Shown: in pieces, positions 8,193 to 16,183 of the stretch
How positions within the stretch are numbered: the stretch's first letter is position 1
Layout: the number at the start of each line of letters is the position of its first letter
Source: Brevinema_A sp051647535
Lineage (GTDB): Bacteria; Spirochaetota; Brevinematia; Brevinematales; Brevinemataceae
Direction of reading: 5' to 3'
NCBI GenBank assembly: GCA_051647535.1
Contig: JBOFEA010000015.1
Location: forward strand, 1-64,000
Length of the DNA: 64,000 nt
Program-made: the position numbers and the translations under genes
Notes under the pieces: model-generated
Databases searched by the model: none
Told to the model about the DNA's origin: nothing
Seen by the model: the letters and a program-made list of their open reading frames with translations, nothing else

Positions 8193-9690
8193 ATTCAAAA
8201 TATACATTCTCTAAGTCATGATTAAAAAATATATTAAATTCAAATCCTTTAACATATTTTGCAGTACCGACACTTAATTCCGGATAGTACAAAGGAATAT
8301 AGGGAACTTCATCATATACGATTTCCTGAACTTTTTTATAATATGCTATCCGTTTATTAACATCAAACTCAGATTGTGCTTTTGCCAACAAACGATCGAT
8401 TTCCTTATTAGAATAAAAAGATCGATTTCCTTTGCTACCCCATGATTGAGAGTTTAGAAGATTATTTAATCCATAATCAGGGTCTCCAGTAATAGTATTC
8501 CAATTAAGAATGAATACATCATGATCACCTCGGGCTATTCCTTCTAAAAATCGTGCATATTCGATTATTTCAATAGAAACATCAACCCCTATTTCACGAA
8601 AATTGGCTTGAATTACTTCAGCTATTTTTTGACTTAAGCCTTCTCGCACCCAAATAGTAAATTTTGGATTGGATACATTAAGTGTTTGTATTAGCTCTTT
8701 AGCTTTTTGAAGGTTTTGAGTGCGATAAGGAATTGCAGCATCATATCCCTCAATCATAGGAGGTAGAAGTGAATTCCCTATCTGAGCAGCCCCAAATAAT
8801 ATAGAATCAATAATTGCTTGTTGATTCAGTACATATGCAAATGCTTGACGTCCTTCTTTTGCTTTCCAAAGAGGATTGTTTCCTTTACCAATATTCATAG
8901 CAATATATTCTACTCTTGGAATACTCTTTGATATAAATACAAGATCTGGATTTTCTTGGATTCGTTGCCGATCCATACCTTCAATCTCATAAGCCATATC
9001 AACATCTTGAGATTCCAAAGCAATAGCACGAGCAGAATTATCACTTACCGTGAGAAACTTCAAATAAGGAATTTTTGCCTTTGTTTTCCAATAATCATCA
9101 AACCTTTCTAATAAAACAGACTGACCTCTTTTCCATTCAACAAACTTATAAGGTCCTGTTCCTATAGGATATTGAGAAACATCTTCTCCAGCTTCAAGAA
9201 CGGCTTTTTTATTGACAATACCAAACGATTGATAACTAAGAAGAGATAACAGAGCAACATAAGGATATTTAAGTATAATTTGAAAAGTATTAGCATCAAT
9301 AATTTTCGTCTGCTGAATAGGTGCAACCGTATGTGCAAAATTAGGAGAAGATAAAATCTGTTCAAAACTAAATTGAACATCCTCTATAGTAAGAGGTTCA
9401 CCATTATGAAATGTGATATTCTGCTTTAATGTTAATTCAAAAACAGTCGGCGAAACAAATTTCCACTCAGAAGCTAGTGACGAAATGATATTACCTTCAG
9501 CGTCTCTAGTTAAAAGAGTATCAAATATTTGACTAAAAACTCTACCGGAATGAGGATCATTAGCTTTATAAGGATAAAGACCTGAAGCTTCAATAGGTAA
9601 AGCAACAGTTAAAACATCTTTACCATTATTATTTGAATGAGAACATGAAGAGATACTAAATACAACTAAAAAGAAAATTATAATCTTCAT
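8191..9690 (-). CDS. Oligopeptide-type ABC substrate-binding lipoprotein
   Basis: Family 5 extracellular solute-binding protein (OppA/DppA type) that captures peptides outside the inner membrane and delivers them to an Opp/Dpp permease. The N-terminus is a lipoprotein signal with lipobox SISSC. The mature part begins LTVALPIEASGLYPYKAND and contains the family hallmarks TLTLKQNITFHNGEPLT-like (here FELTLKQNITFHNGEPLT) and YPIGTGPYKFVEW. The 499-aa length is normal. A GGGG Shine-Dalgarno precedes the ATG. It is paralogous to the next gene upstream, from which a long stem-loop separates it. The probable permease is oppBCDF at 44.7-48.8 kb. Exact ligand unknown. Confidence 0.92.
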   Translation of the reverse strand: MKIIIFFLVVFSISSCSHSNNNGKDVLTVALPIEASGLYPYKANDPHSGRVFSQIFDTLLTRDAEGNIISSLASEWKFVSPTVFELTLKQNITFHNGEPLTIEDVQFSFEQILSSPNFAHTVAPIQQTKIIDANTFQIILKYPYVALLSLLSYQSFGIVNKKAVLEAGEDVSQYPIGTGPYKFVEWKRGQSVLLERFDDYWKTKAKIPYLKFLTVSDNSARAIALESQDVDMAYEIEGMDRQRIQENPDLVFISKSIPRVEYIAMNIGKGNNPLWKAKEGRQAFAYVLNQQAIIDSILFGAAQIGNSLLPPMIEGYDAAIPYRTQNLQKAKELIQTLNVSNPKFTIWVREGLSQKIAEVIQANFREIGVDVSIEIIEYARFLEGIARGDHDVFILNWNTITGDPDYGLNNLLNSQSWGSKGNRSFYSNKEIDRLLAKAQSEFDVNKRIAYYKKVQEIVYDEVPYIPLYYPELSVGTAKYVKGFEFNIFFNHDLENVYFE

Positions 9691-9711
9691 AACAATTCCC
9701 CTTTTAAAAGA

Positions 9712-9746
9712 AAACTTTACTTCCTTGTAATAAGGAAGTAAAGTTT
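9712..9746 (-). terminator. 15-bp stem-loop between two peptide-binding lipoprotein genes
   Basis: Arms AAACTTTACTTCCTT (9712-9726) and AAGGAAGTAAAGTTT (9732-9746) pair perfectly around a 5-base loop. On the minus strand it follows the 9760 gene by 13 bases and is succeeded by a T-rich run (TTTTCTTTT). It may be a partial terminator or an mRNA-stabilising hairpin that sets different levels of the two proteins. Confidence 0.75.
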
Positions 9747-9759
9747 AATACATCAATAT

Positions 9760-11298
9760 TTATTGAATAAACACAAATTGTAATCTATGAGCATCTGAAG
9801 AATCAAATATAAATCCATGAACACGTTTCGATAAACCAACACTGGAGATTTTATAGTACAAAGGAATCATAGGAATATCCTCATAAGTAATTAATTGGAT
9901 ATCTTGATAAATTTTTTCGCGTTTTTTAGAATTTTGTTCTTCACGAGCAGCATCTAAAGCAGCATCAACAATAGGATTTGAATAAAATGATCTGTTTCCA
10001 GTTGCACCTTGAGCGGTAGTATGAAGAAGGTTGTATAAACCATAATCAGCATCATCTGTAATAGTTGTCCAGCCTAAAATAAACAAATCATGCTCACCTT
10101 TAGCAGTACCATCAATAAAACGTGACCATTCATATACCTGCACAGAAGCATCTAATCCGATTTCTCTTAAATTTGCTTGAATAATTTCCAAAATTTTCTG
10201 CCGCTGACCTTCTGTTGCCCACATAACAACTTTAGTTCCAGGTTTAATACCAGCTTCAGTAATCAATTGTTTTGCTTTTTCAATGTTTTGCTTTCTATAA
10301 GTAATTTGATCATTAAATCCAAAAACAGATTCATAAATCATAGCACCAGCAGGCATTCCAGCTCCAAAAAGTACTGAATTAATAATACCAGGAATATCAA
10401 TAGCATATGCAACAGCTTGACGTACTTTTTTATCCTTCCAAATAGGATTTTTCAATAAATTAAATCCTAAATATTCTACCCTAGCAATTGGAGCTTCAAT
10501 AAGTTGCAATTTAGAATTTTCTTTTATACGATCTCTATCAATAGGATCAATATCGTATGCTATATCAATATCTCCAGCTTCCAAAGCAATAGTTCGGGAA
10601 GATGCTTCAGGAACAACTTTAAATTCAAGCTCATCAATCTTAGCAACATTTCCCCAATATTCATCAAATTTTTTCAAAATAACATTCTGTCCTCTGTTCC
10701 ATTGATCTAAAACAAAAGGACCAGTACCAACAGGTAGTTGATCTTTTTGATTACCAATTTTTTCAACATGAGCTTGATTTATAATAGCAGAAACAGGGTG
10801 TGCAAGATGCGACAAAATAGGAGCAAAAGAAGCTTTTAAATTAATATTTAATGTCTTATCATCAATTACTTCTATATTTTTAATAGGGCTTGCAATATGG
10901 TGAACTTGTGGAGTTTTAATCATTGTTTCTAAACTATATTTAACATCTTGAGCAGTTAAAATAGCTCCATTATGAAACTTAACATTTGTCCGAATCTCAA
11001 TCTGTAGTACAGTTGGAGAAATAAACTTCCAAGTTCTTGCTAAAGAAGGAATAATATCCCCTTCAGAATTTTTATCAAACAATCGATCATAGATTTGAAC
11101 TAATACACGAGCTGTTGAATTATCATTTGAATGATAAGGAAAAAGTGTAATAGGTTCTGCAGGAACTGCAACTCTTAGTTTATTTTGAAGATCCTTACTA
11201 GGAGATCCACATGAAGTCACAAAAATCATCGCCAGTAGTAGCATACTTAATATTCTTTGTTGGCGTTGACACGATAAAAATAATAAAATATTTTTCAT
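9760..11298 (-). CDS. Oligopeptide-type ABC substrate-binding lipoprotein (paralogue)
   Basis: Second family 5 solute-binding lipoprotein, 512 aa, with lipobox VTSC near residue 30 after a longer-than-usual N-terminus. Typical blocks are RVAVPAEPITLFPYHSND, NVKFHNGAILTAQDVKYSLE, LPVGTGPFVLDQW and the C-terminal IPMIPLYYKISSVG. It aligns along its length with the 8191 protein, so the pair arose by duplication. Divergence between the two is large enough for different peptide preferences. An AGAGG Shine-Dalgarno precedes the ATG. It lies 52 bp after the FlaA-like gene and might be read through from it. Confidence 0.92.
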   Translation of the reverse strand: MKNILLFLSCQRQQRILSMLLLAMIFVTSCGSPSKDLQNKLRVAVPAEPITLFPYHSNDNSTARVLVQIYDRLFDKNSEGDIIPSLARTWKFISPTVLQIEIRTNVKFHNGAILTAQDVKYSLETMIKTPQVHHIASPIKNIEVIDDKTLNINLKASFAPILSHLAHPVSAIINQAHVEKIGNQKDQLPVGTGPFVLDQWNRGQNVILKKFDEYWGNVAKIDELEFKVVPEASSRTIALEAGDIDIAYDIDPIDRDRIKENSKLQLIEAPIARVEYLGFNLLKNPIWKDKKVRQAVAYAIDIPGIINSVLFGAGMPAGAMIYESVFGFNDQITYRKQNIEKAKQLITEAGIKPGTKVVMWATEGQRQKILEIIQANLREIGLDASVQVYEWSRFIDGTAKGEHDLFILGWTTITDDADYGLYNLLHTTAQGATGNRSFYSNPIVDAALDAAREEQNSKKREKIYQDIQLITYEDIPMIPLYYKISSVGLSKRVHGFIFDSSDAHRLQFVFIQ

Positions 11299-11350
11299 AA
11301 ATGCCTCTACTATAATTTTTATGATGAATTTTAAACTAATTTACTAAAAC

Positions 11351-12094
11351 TTACCAATTATCTAACACATCATTTTCATATTGTGTTGAAGCATCATTCA
11401 TACTTGCAGTCACATAATCCAAATATAAATAATACGGATCATTAACTACAATATCTTCCGCTTCAAAATTAATATGAAATCCATAAAACTCTAAACCGCG
11501 TTTATTAGCTTTTGCATCAAATTGTACTATAGGAGGTGTCATAGGAATAACAACATTTTTCCATCCTTGCCAGTTCATTTGACCTGCAGGAACACGCATT
11601 CTATTACCAGTAATATCTCTTATTTTTGCAAATAATGTATGTCTTCTATTACGTCCAACAACCCAAACAGAAATATTTTTAACAACTTTATCCAAAATAG
11701 TTGGAAAAGGTCTGTCAATACTCATCCAGCCAAAAATCCGACGAAAGAATATTGTTTTTATACCTAACATAGTTTTATTAGTGTCAGATGCTATTTCCTT
11801 AGGAGCACCGTCTTTGTATAAAACTTTAGAAATACCAAAATCTAAAGGGATACTAGCTATCCACCCTTGAGGTAATTCAAAATCTTCTAATAAAAATGTT
11901 TTAATCTCTTCTCCAGCAGTTGCACTAAAACCAATTTTTTCTTGATTAGGATCAGAAGGAACTATAGGAAGAGCATTTGTTCCAGCAGGTGTTCCTGCAG
12001 ATTGATTATTCTGTGTTTGTTGATCTTGCCCAAATGAAGGAATAAAAGAACATAACAATAAGACTATAAGACCGAAATATTTTTGCTTTCTCAT
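11351..12094 (-). CDS. FlaA-family flagellar filament outer-layer protein (FlaA2-like)
   Basis: Probable periplasmic-flagellum sheath protein. Start taken at the ATG at 12094 because AGGAG lies 8 bases upstream; an earlier in-frame start would overlap the preceding gene. A signal peptide (KYFGLIVLLLCSFIPSFG) precedes a Gln/Asn/Thr-rich spacer. The body has the FlaA layout: FEL...W strand, FFRRIFGWMSIDRPF, then the beta-sandwich signature ISVWVVGRNRRHTLFAKIRD, WQGWKNVVIPM, and YYLYLDYVTAS at the end. It follows a second FlaA-type gene after 17 bp, matching the tandem flaA pairs known in some spirochaetes. The exact subtype is an inference. Confidence 0.78.
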   Translation of the reverse strand: MRKQKYFGLIVLLLCSFIPSFGQDQQTQNNQSAGTPAGTNALPIVPSDPNQEKIGFSATAGEEIKTFLLEDFELPQGWIASIPLDFGISKVLYKDGAPKEIASDTNKTMLGIKTIFFRRIFGWMSIDRPFPTILDKVVKNISVWVVGRNRRHTLFAKIRDITGNRMRVPAGQMNWQGWKNVVIPMTPPIVQFDAKANKRGLEFYGFHINFEAEDIVVNDPYYLYLDYVTASMNDASTQYENDVLDNW

Positions 12095-12111
12095 TTTATT
12101 AACTCCTAACT

Positions 12112-13017
12112 TTACCAAACGTCATCAGCAAGATTTTTTCCATTAAATACATCTGTCGAGATATAAGTGGCATGCTGCAACAAATCAAAGTATGCATAAA
12201 ATTGGTCGACTTTTTCACTTGGAAAACTCCACAACTTCAGCATCTCAAACGTTAATACTTGGCTTGCAGGGAGACGTGTTCTACTTTGAATAACGCTATC
12301 GGGAATACCGATTCTTTTTTGTCTCCAACCGCTATACAATAAATTACCTAATGGAAATCTATATTGATAATTCAAATAATCTCTGACATAAGCTTCAATC
12401 CACCATCCATATTGTCCACCCCAAGCCCAAAGAGATACTTCTAACGCTTGTCCTCGGAAAGGAATCAGAAACGGATGGCTTTCATCTGTTAAACTAGGAG
12501 CTGCAGATTCATTAGTTGAATTTGGAGCGTTAGTTACCATTAATTGACCATTATCAGCAGAAGAAGTAGCAATTTTTTGAGCTTGTGCAACTTCTTGAGC
12601 TGTACCTAATCTATTTGGACGAAGTTCTATCCAATTATAACCTTGAAGAGTATATTGAGCTTTAACGCCTAACACATATTTTTGATTTACAGCTACAACA
12701 TCTGTTATTCCATCAGGTTTAGCCTCAGCATAACGAACAGCACTAAAGTTAGTATCAGGATTTTTTCCACGAGCAACTACTTGACTTGACGATCCATTAT
12801 TTTGATTACTATCAGCACCTTCATCTTTTACCTGAAGCACATATTCTGAGAAAGTTGGTTTCCAAACAAGAGATTGTGCAGCATCATATTCATCTCCAAA
12901 ATCGGATAATATGAAACTTTGGATCACAAACGATTTACTAGTATTACCATGAACCATTGTTGAGATTACTGCTACAAAAACACTCAACATTATGTATTGA
13001 AGATTCACCCTTTTCAT
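12112..13017 (-). CDS. flaA: FlaA-family flagellar filament outer-layer protein
   Basis: Sheath protein of spirochaete periplasmic flagella. A signal peptide (MKRVNLQYIMLSVFVAVIST, cleavage near MVHG-N) is followed by the FlaA domain. Diagnostic segments are RGQALEVSLWAWGGQYGWW, EAYVRDYLNYQYRFPLGNL, YSGWRQKRIGIPDSVIQSR and a C-terminal FYAYFDLLQ. Residues ~140-175 form a Ser/Asn/Ala-rich insertion. An AAGGAG Shine-Dalgarno precedes the ATG; a promoter with TTGAGT/TAGAAT is upstream. First gene of a likely flaA-flaA operon on the minus strand. FlaA membership is well supported; which numbered FlaA it is cannot be told. Confidence 0.85.
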   Translation of the reverse strand: MKRVNLQYIMLSVFVAVISTMVHGNTSKSFVIQSFILSDFGDEYDAAQSLVWKPTFSEYVLQVKDEGADSNQNNGSSSQVVARGKNPDTNFSAVRYAEAKPDGITDVVAVNQKYVLGVKAQYTLQGYNWIELRPNRLGTAQEVAQAQKIATSSADNGQLMVTNAPNSTNESAAPSLTDESHPFLIPFRGQALEVSLWAWGGQYGWWIEAYVRDYLNYQYRFPLGNLLYSGWRQKRIGIPDSVIQSRTRLPASQVLTFEMLKLWSFPSEKVDQFYAYFDLLQHATYISTDVFNGKNLADDVW

Positions 13018-13065
13018 TTTCAGAAACTCCTTACATTACAACAAACAATATAAATTTACGAATCT

Positions 13066-13093
13066 ATTCTAATTAAAAACAAGTATAACTCAA
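13066..13093 (-). promoter_or_regulatory. Predicted promoter of the flaA pair
   Basis: Read on the minus strand: TTGAGT (13093-13088), 16-base spacer, TAGAAT (13071-13066), about 49 bases before the ATG at 13017. No sigma-28-type (TAAA / GCCGATAA) flagellar promoter is visible nearby. Confidence 0.45.
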
Positions 13094-13219
13094 ATTGATT
13101 ATACCTTTATTAACTGTCTTCCGTAACGATTACTTGTTTATCTTATTATTAATATTTTTTACTTAATCTATTGAATTATTTATTTATCGGTTTTTTTCTT
13201 TCTTTCTTGAATAAGATTT

Positions 13220-13960
13220 TTATAGAACTTCGATCAACCAATTTCTATGATTTCCACCCCAATAACGACCGGTAACTTCTATAATATTACCTTGACGATC
13301 CTTAACATAATACTGAATATAAATATTATAAAAACCCGGTGCAAACGGACGAGAATCCACACGTTTTGCTGACCAGTACTTGGTAAACTGTGCTTGATTA
13401 TTTATTACATCCATATTTTTAATAAACCCTAACAAGGTATTTTTGTTCCTTACTAAAGGTGTTTCAATTGGAATAGCGTATATGTAAATATCAATTGAAA
13501 CTGCTCCGGGTTTGGTGAATACGGCAGCAGTTATTTTCTGTACTTTATTAGTAGATACAGAGATATTTGAACGATCTGTTCCTACTTTAATATAAACTTT
13601 TTGTTGAATTACTCTCAATCCGGATACAAACGTTGAAGATTTTTTTGTATAAGACCTTTTTTTAGGTGGAATTTTTTTAGGAGAGGGTTTTGTATATTGA
13701 TCTTGATTAATACTAAGAGGAACTTGTGATGTTATATCTGGAGTTGACGACAATTGCATTTCCGAATTTTCAGGTACGGATAATGTGTCAAATACGTTGA
13801 TAGAGTTAGTGACTTCATAAACTTCTGCCACATAACTTACGAAATCAGAAGATGATTCATTTTGAACAGCATCAGAATTAGAATTATTGTTATTATTGCC
13901 ATTACCGCAAGAAAAAAATAACAATACACTGAATAGTAGAGGAAGACGCTTTATCACCAT
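13220..13960 (-). CDS. Putative lipoprotein, unknown function
   Basis: The start is placed at the ATG at 13960 because the upstream TTG overlaps the GGAG Shine-Dalgarno. A lipoprotein signal ends in lipobox FFSC, followed by a low-complexity Gly/Asn/Ser run (GNGNNNNNSNSDA), a Ser/Thr/Glu-rich tether, a Lys/Pro-rich segment (SPKKIPPKKRSYTKKSS) and a C-terminal domain of ~125 residues with alternating beta-strand pattern (VSIDIYIYAIPIETP, GFYNIYIQYYVKDRQGN). I do not recognise the domain. The layout suggests a surface or periplasmic protein held away from the membrane. It stands alone, upstream of the flaA pair. Confidence 0.75.
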   Translation of the reverse strand: MVIKRLPLLFSVLLFFSCGNGNNNNNSNSDAVQNESSSDFVSYVAEVYEVTNSINVFDTLSVPENSEMQLSSTPDITSQVPLSINQDQYTKPSPKKIPPKKRSYTKKSSTFVSGLRVIQQKVYIKVGTDRSNISVSTNKVQKITAAVFTKPGAVSIDIYIYAIPIETPLVRNKNTLLGFIKNMDVINNQAQFTKYWSAKRVDSRPFAPGFYNIYIQYYVKDRQGNIIEVTGRYWGGNHRNWLIEVL

Positions 13961-14276
13961 ACGAGTTTTCTCCAAAATATATATTATACAAAATACTGTA
14001 ATATAAATATATCTGCAAAATTAACTGTAAACTTAACAGTTTCGATATAATAAATTATGATAATACTAAAACACATTTAGGTCAAGTTTTATACTAAGTT
14101 TTTTTTAATAATAATTTATATTATTCGATTAAACGCAATAAAAACCTAAATTCAATAAAATATCCTATACTGAATTGCTTTACTTTTTATCAAAATATGC
14201 TAAAATAAAGTACTTTGTTAATCAGTACCGCTGATTAATATTAAACACAAATCCAAATAATAACAAGGAGTTGTTT
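13961..14276. other. AT-rich intergenic region between divergent genes
   Basis: No gene seen. It holds the start regions of the divergent lipoprotein and small-protein genes. A TATAAT just upstream of the lipoprotein start on the minus strand could be a -10 box. Two small inverted repeats are present: AACTGT/ACAGTT (14023-14041) and TTAATCAG/CTGATTAA (14218-14238). The second lies 26 bases before the Shine-Dalgarno of the 14277 gene and could be an operator or leader hairpin. Confidence 0.5.
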
Positions 14277-14549
14277 ATGACACCGTTACTAAAGTCGATA
14301 CTGCCTATACTCATTATGTTGAAAAGTGGATTTATGGAAACAAAAGAAGATAATTCAAAAGAATTTTCCAAAAATGAATACGTGACAATCAATTCGGATT
14401 ATATATTCTGTATAATTGATGATAACGAGACAGATGAATATGTTCTTTTGTATCATTTTGAAAACGATACAAACACTGTACAGATCAAAACAAACAACAC
14501 AAAAATTAATACAAATTTGAAAAAAAATAAACGTTATCTTAAGGACTAA
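14277..14549 (+). CDS. Small protein with hydrophobic N-terminus (paralogue A)
   Basis: Unrecognised 90-aa protein. The ATG at 14277 has AAGGAG 6 bases upstream; the TTG two codons earlier directly abuts the Shine-Dalgarno and is unlikely. Residues 1-20 form a short hydrophobic helix (LLKSILPILIMLKSGFM), with no signal-peptidase site obvious. The rest is polar: an Asp/Glu/Asn-rich middle with VTINSDYIFCII and a Lys/Asn-rich tail. It resembles the next gene in both the hydrophobic start and the INSD-x-I segment, so the two are tandem paralogues 3 bp apart. Possibly a membrane-associated small protein. Confidence 0.65.
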   Translation: MTPLLKSILPILIMLKSGFMETKEDNSKEFSKNEYVTINSDYIFCIIDDNETDEYVLLYHFENDTNTVQIKTNNTKINTNLKKNKRYLKD

Positions 14550-14552
14550 TTT

Positions 14553-14795
14553 ATGAAAAAATTTCTACAAATAATACTGCCTGTATTTATTATTTTAAAA
14601 GCAGGAACCATACAAAAATCCGGAAGAATGTCAACAGAACCAATCGTAAATCCAATACTTATAAATTCGGATAATATCAAAAACATAATATTTTACAGAA
14701 CATCAAAAACATCTTTGATTATATGTAATGATTATAATTTTGAAGTGACAGACCCAAGCAGCGAACAATTAATACAAATTTTAAACGCCAAATAA
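14553..14795 (+). CDS. Small protein with hydrophobic N-terminus (paralogue B)
   Basis: Unrecognised 80-aa protein, starting 3 bp after paralogue A with AAGGA upstream. The N-terminus (KKFLQIILPVFIILKAG) matches the ILP-x-x-I-x-LK-x-G pattern of paralogue A, and ILINSDNIKNIIFY matches its VTINSDYIFCII. The tail is shorter and less basic. The shared pattern covers the whole visible domain, which supports a real gene pair over chance reading frames. rdgB begins 36 bp downstream, so all may be on one transcript. Function unknown. Confidence 0.65.
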   Translation: MKKFLQIILPVFIILKAGTIQKSGRMSTEPIVNPILINSDNIKNIIFYRTSKTSLIICNDYNFEVTDPSSEQLIQILNAK

Positions 14796-14831
14796 ACCGG
14801 AAACAATACAATAAAGCACTGGTAGTAAGTA

Positions 14832-15419
14832 ATGAAGATAACAATTGCAACACAAAACAAAAAGAAAATTCAAGAAATTTCAGCTATTCTGCGTGAAGCG
14901 GAATTAATTATACCATCTCAACAGTATGAAATAGAAGAAAAAACAAATTCATATATTGAAAATGCCTTTATCAAAGCGGAATTTTGGCATATTCTCTACC
15001 CTGGAAATTGGGTATTATCAGACGATTCGGGGATAGAAATTTCTGTATTGAACGACCGGCCGGGAGTAATTTCTGCAGATTGGGCGGGAAAAAATTCCAC
15101 ACAGCAGAATTTGATAAAAAAAGTTCTGGAAGAATTAAAAGACATCCCTTTTGAATTACGTACAGCACGTTATGTATGTTATATGATGCTGATGTCGCCT
15201 GAAAAAAATATTTTTGTATCCCGAGGCGAATGCCTAGGACGAATTGCATTAACGGTATCAGGCACAGAAGGTTTCGGATACGACCCTGTTTTTCTTCCAA
15301 TGGAATATGACTACAGGTACTCTATGAGTGAACTAAGTCCGGAACAAAAAAATAACATTTCACATAGATACAAAGCATTAGTAGGTATTAAAGATTATTT
15401 GAAATATATAGAGGCATAA
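14832..15419 (+). CDS. rdgB: Non-canonical purine NTP pyrophosphatase (RdgB/HAM1)
   Basis: Removes ITP, dITP and XTP from the nucleotide pool by hydrolysis to the monophosphate and pyrophosphate. Family motifs: IATQNKKKIQEI at the N-terminus (usual T-x-N-x-x-K-x-x-E), VLSDDSGIEISVLNDRPGV, GFGYDPVF, and SHRYKALVGI at the C-terminus. The 195-aa length is normal. The Shine-Dalgarno is weak (GGTAGTAAGTA before ATG). It is followed after 8 bp by the uracil-DNA glycosylase gene and then priA, giving a small nucleotide-quality and DNA-maintenance cluster. Confidence 0.95.
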   Translation: MKITIATQNKKKIQEISAILREAELIIPSQQYEIEEKTNSYIENAFIKAEFWHILYPGNWVLSDDSGIEISVLNDRPGVISADWAGKNSTQQNLIKKVLEELKDIPFELRTARYVCYMMLMSPEKNIFVSRGECLGRIALTVSGTEGFGYDPVFLPMEYDYRYSMSELSPEQKNNISHRYKALVGIKDYLKYIEA

Positions 15420-15427
15420 TTATTATT

Positions 15428-16183
15428 ATGAACAAGATTAACATTAAAATTGCACAAGTATTTGCAGATGAATATACTGCAGATGCGTCGTTATATTCTG
15501 AAGAGAAAGCACCGATTAACAATACTGTCAAACAATCAGAAACTCCCCCAAAAAATCCTGTACCTGTGGCTAAATCAGCAGATACAACCCAAACAGCCGT
15601 TCCGCCGGAAGATCCGAGATTATTGGAAATATACCATAAATGCTTAGAGTGCCGAGCATGTGATTTATGCAGTTCGGCATTAAATTTGGTATTTGGAGAC
15701 GGAAACGCGGATTCCAACTTAATGATAATCGGAGAAGCACCTGGAGCAGATGAAGATGCTCAAGGCAAACCTTTTGTTGGAAAAGCGGGACAGTTATTGA
15801 TCAAAACTTTAAAAAAATACGGCTTGGAACGTGATGAAATTTATATTGCCAACATTCTAAAACACCGGCCTCCCAACAACCGCAATCCGCTTCCCCAAGA
15901 AATTAATGCTTGCACGCCTTTTCTCAAAGAGCAAATTGCAATTATCAAACCAAAACTAATCTTAACGTTAGGAAATTTTGCTTCCCAGTTTATATTAGAT
16001 ACGAAAATGGGAATCACCAAAATCCGCGGTTCTATTCAAGAATCTTCGTTTGGTATGGTTATGCCTACCCTTCATCCTTCTGCGATTATTAGAGGTGCAT
16101 TTCCTGTGGAGTGGTTTGAAACGGATATTGCCAAAGCTCTTCAATTTGCCGGATACGATATTGATACGGAAGGCGGCAACTGA
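15428..16183 (+). CDS. Uracil-DNA glycosylase, family 4-like
   Basis: Excises uracil from DNA at the start of base-excision repair. Residues ~62-245 form the catalytic domain: motif 1 GEAPGADEDAQGKPFVG and motif 2 HPSAI. Family 4 enzymes bind a 4Fe-4S cluster with four Cys. Here the first pair is in CLECRACDLC (Cys75/Cys78 the likely ligands) and the last is Cys162, but the third position, normally Cys in KCRPP, is His146 (KHRPP). The 16-residue spacing to Cys162 is kept. Residues 1-60 are an acidic, Pro/Thr-rich tail of unclear role. Its TGA overlaps the priA ATG by one base. Confidence 0.9.
   Translation: MNKINIKIAQVFADEYTADASLYSEEKAPINNTVKQSETPPKNPVPVAKSADTTQTAVPPEDPRLLEIYHKCLECRACDLCSSALNLVFGDGNADSNLMIIGEAPGADEDAQGKPFVGKAGQLLIKTLKKYGLERDEIYIANILKHRPPNNRNPLPQEINACTPFLKEQIAIIKPKLILTLGNFASQFILDTKMGITKIRGSIQESSFGMVMPTLHPSAIIRGAFPVEWFETDIAKALQFAGYDIDTEGGN

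Noticed and set aside
15388..15717. Minus-strand frame over the rdgB/UDG junction
   Set aside because: Antisense to two supported genes; composition reflects their codon use.
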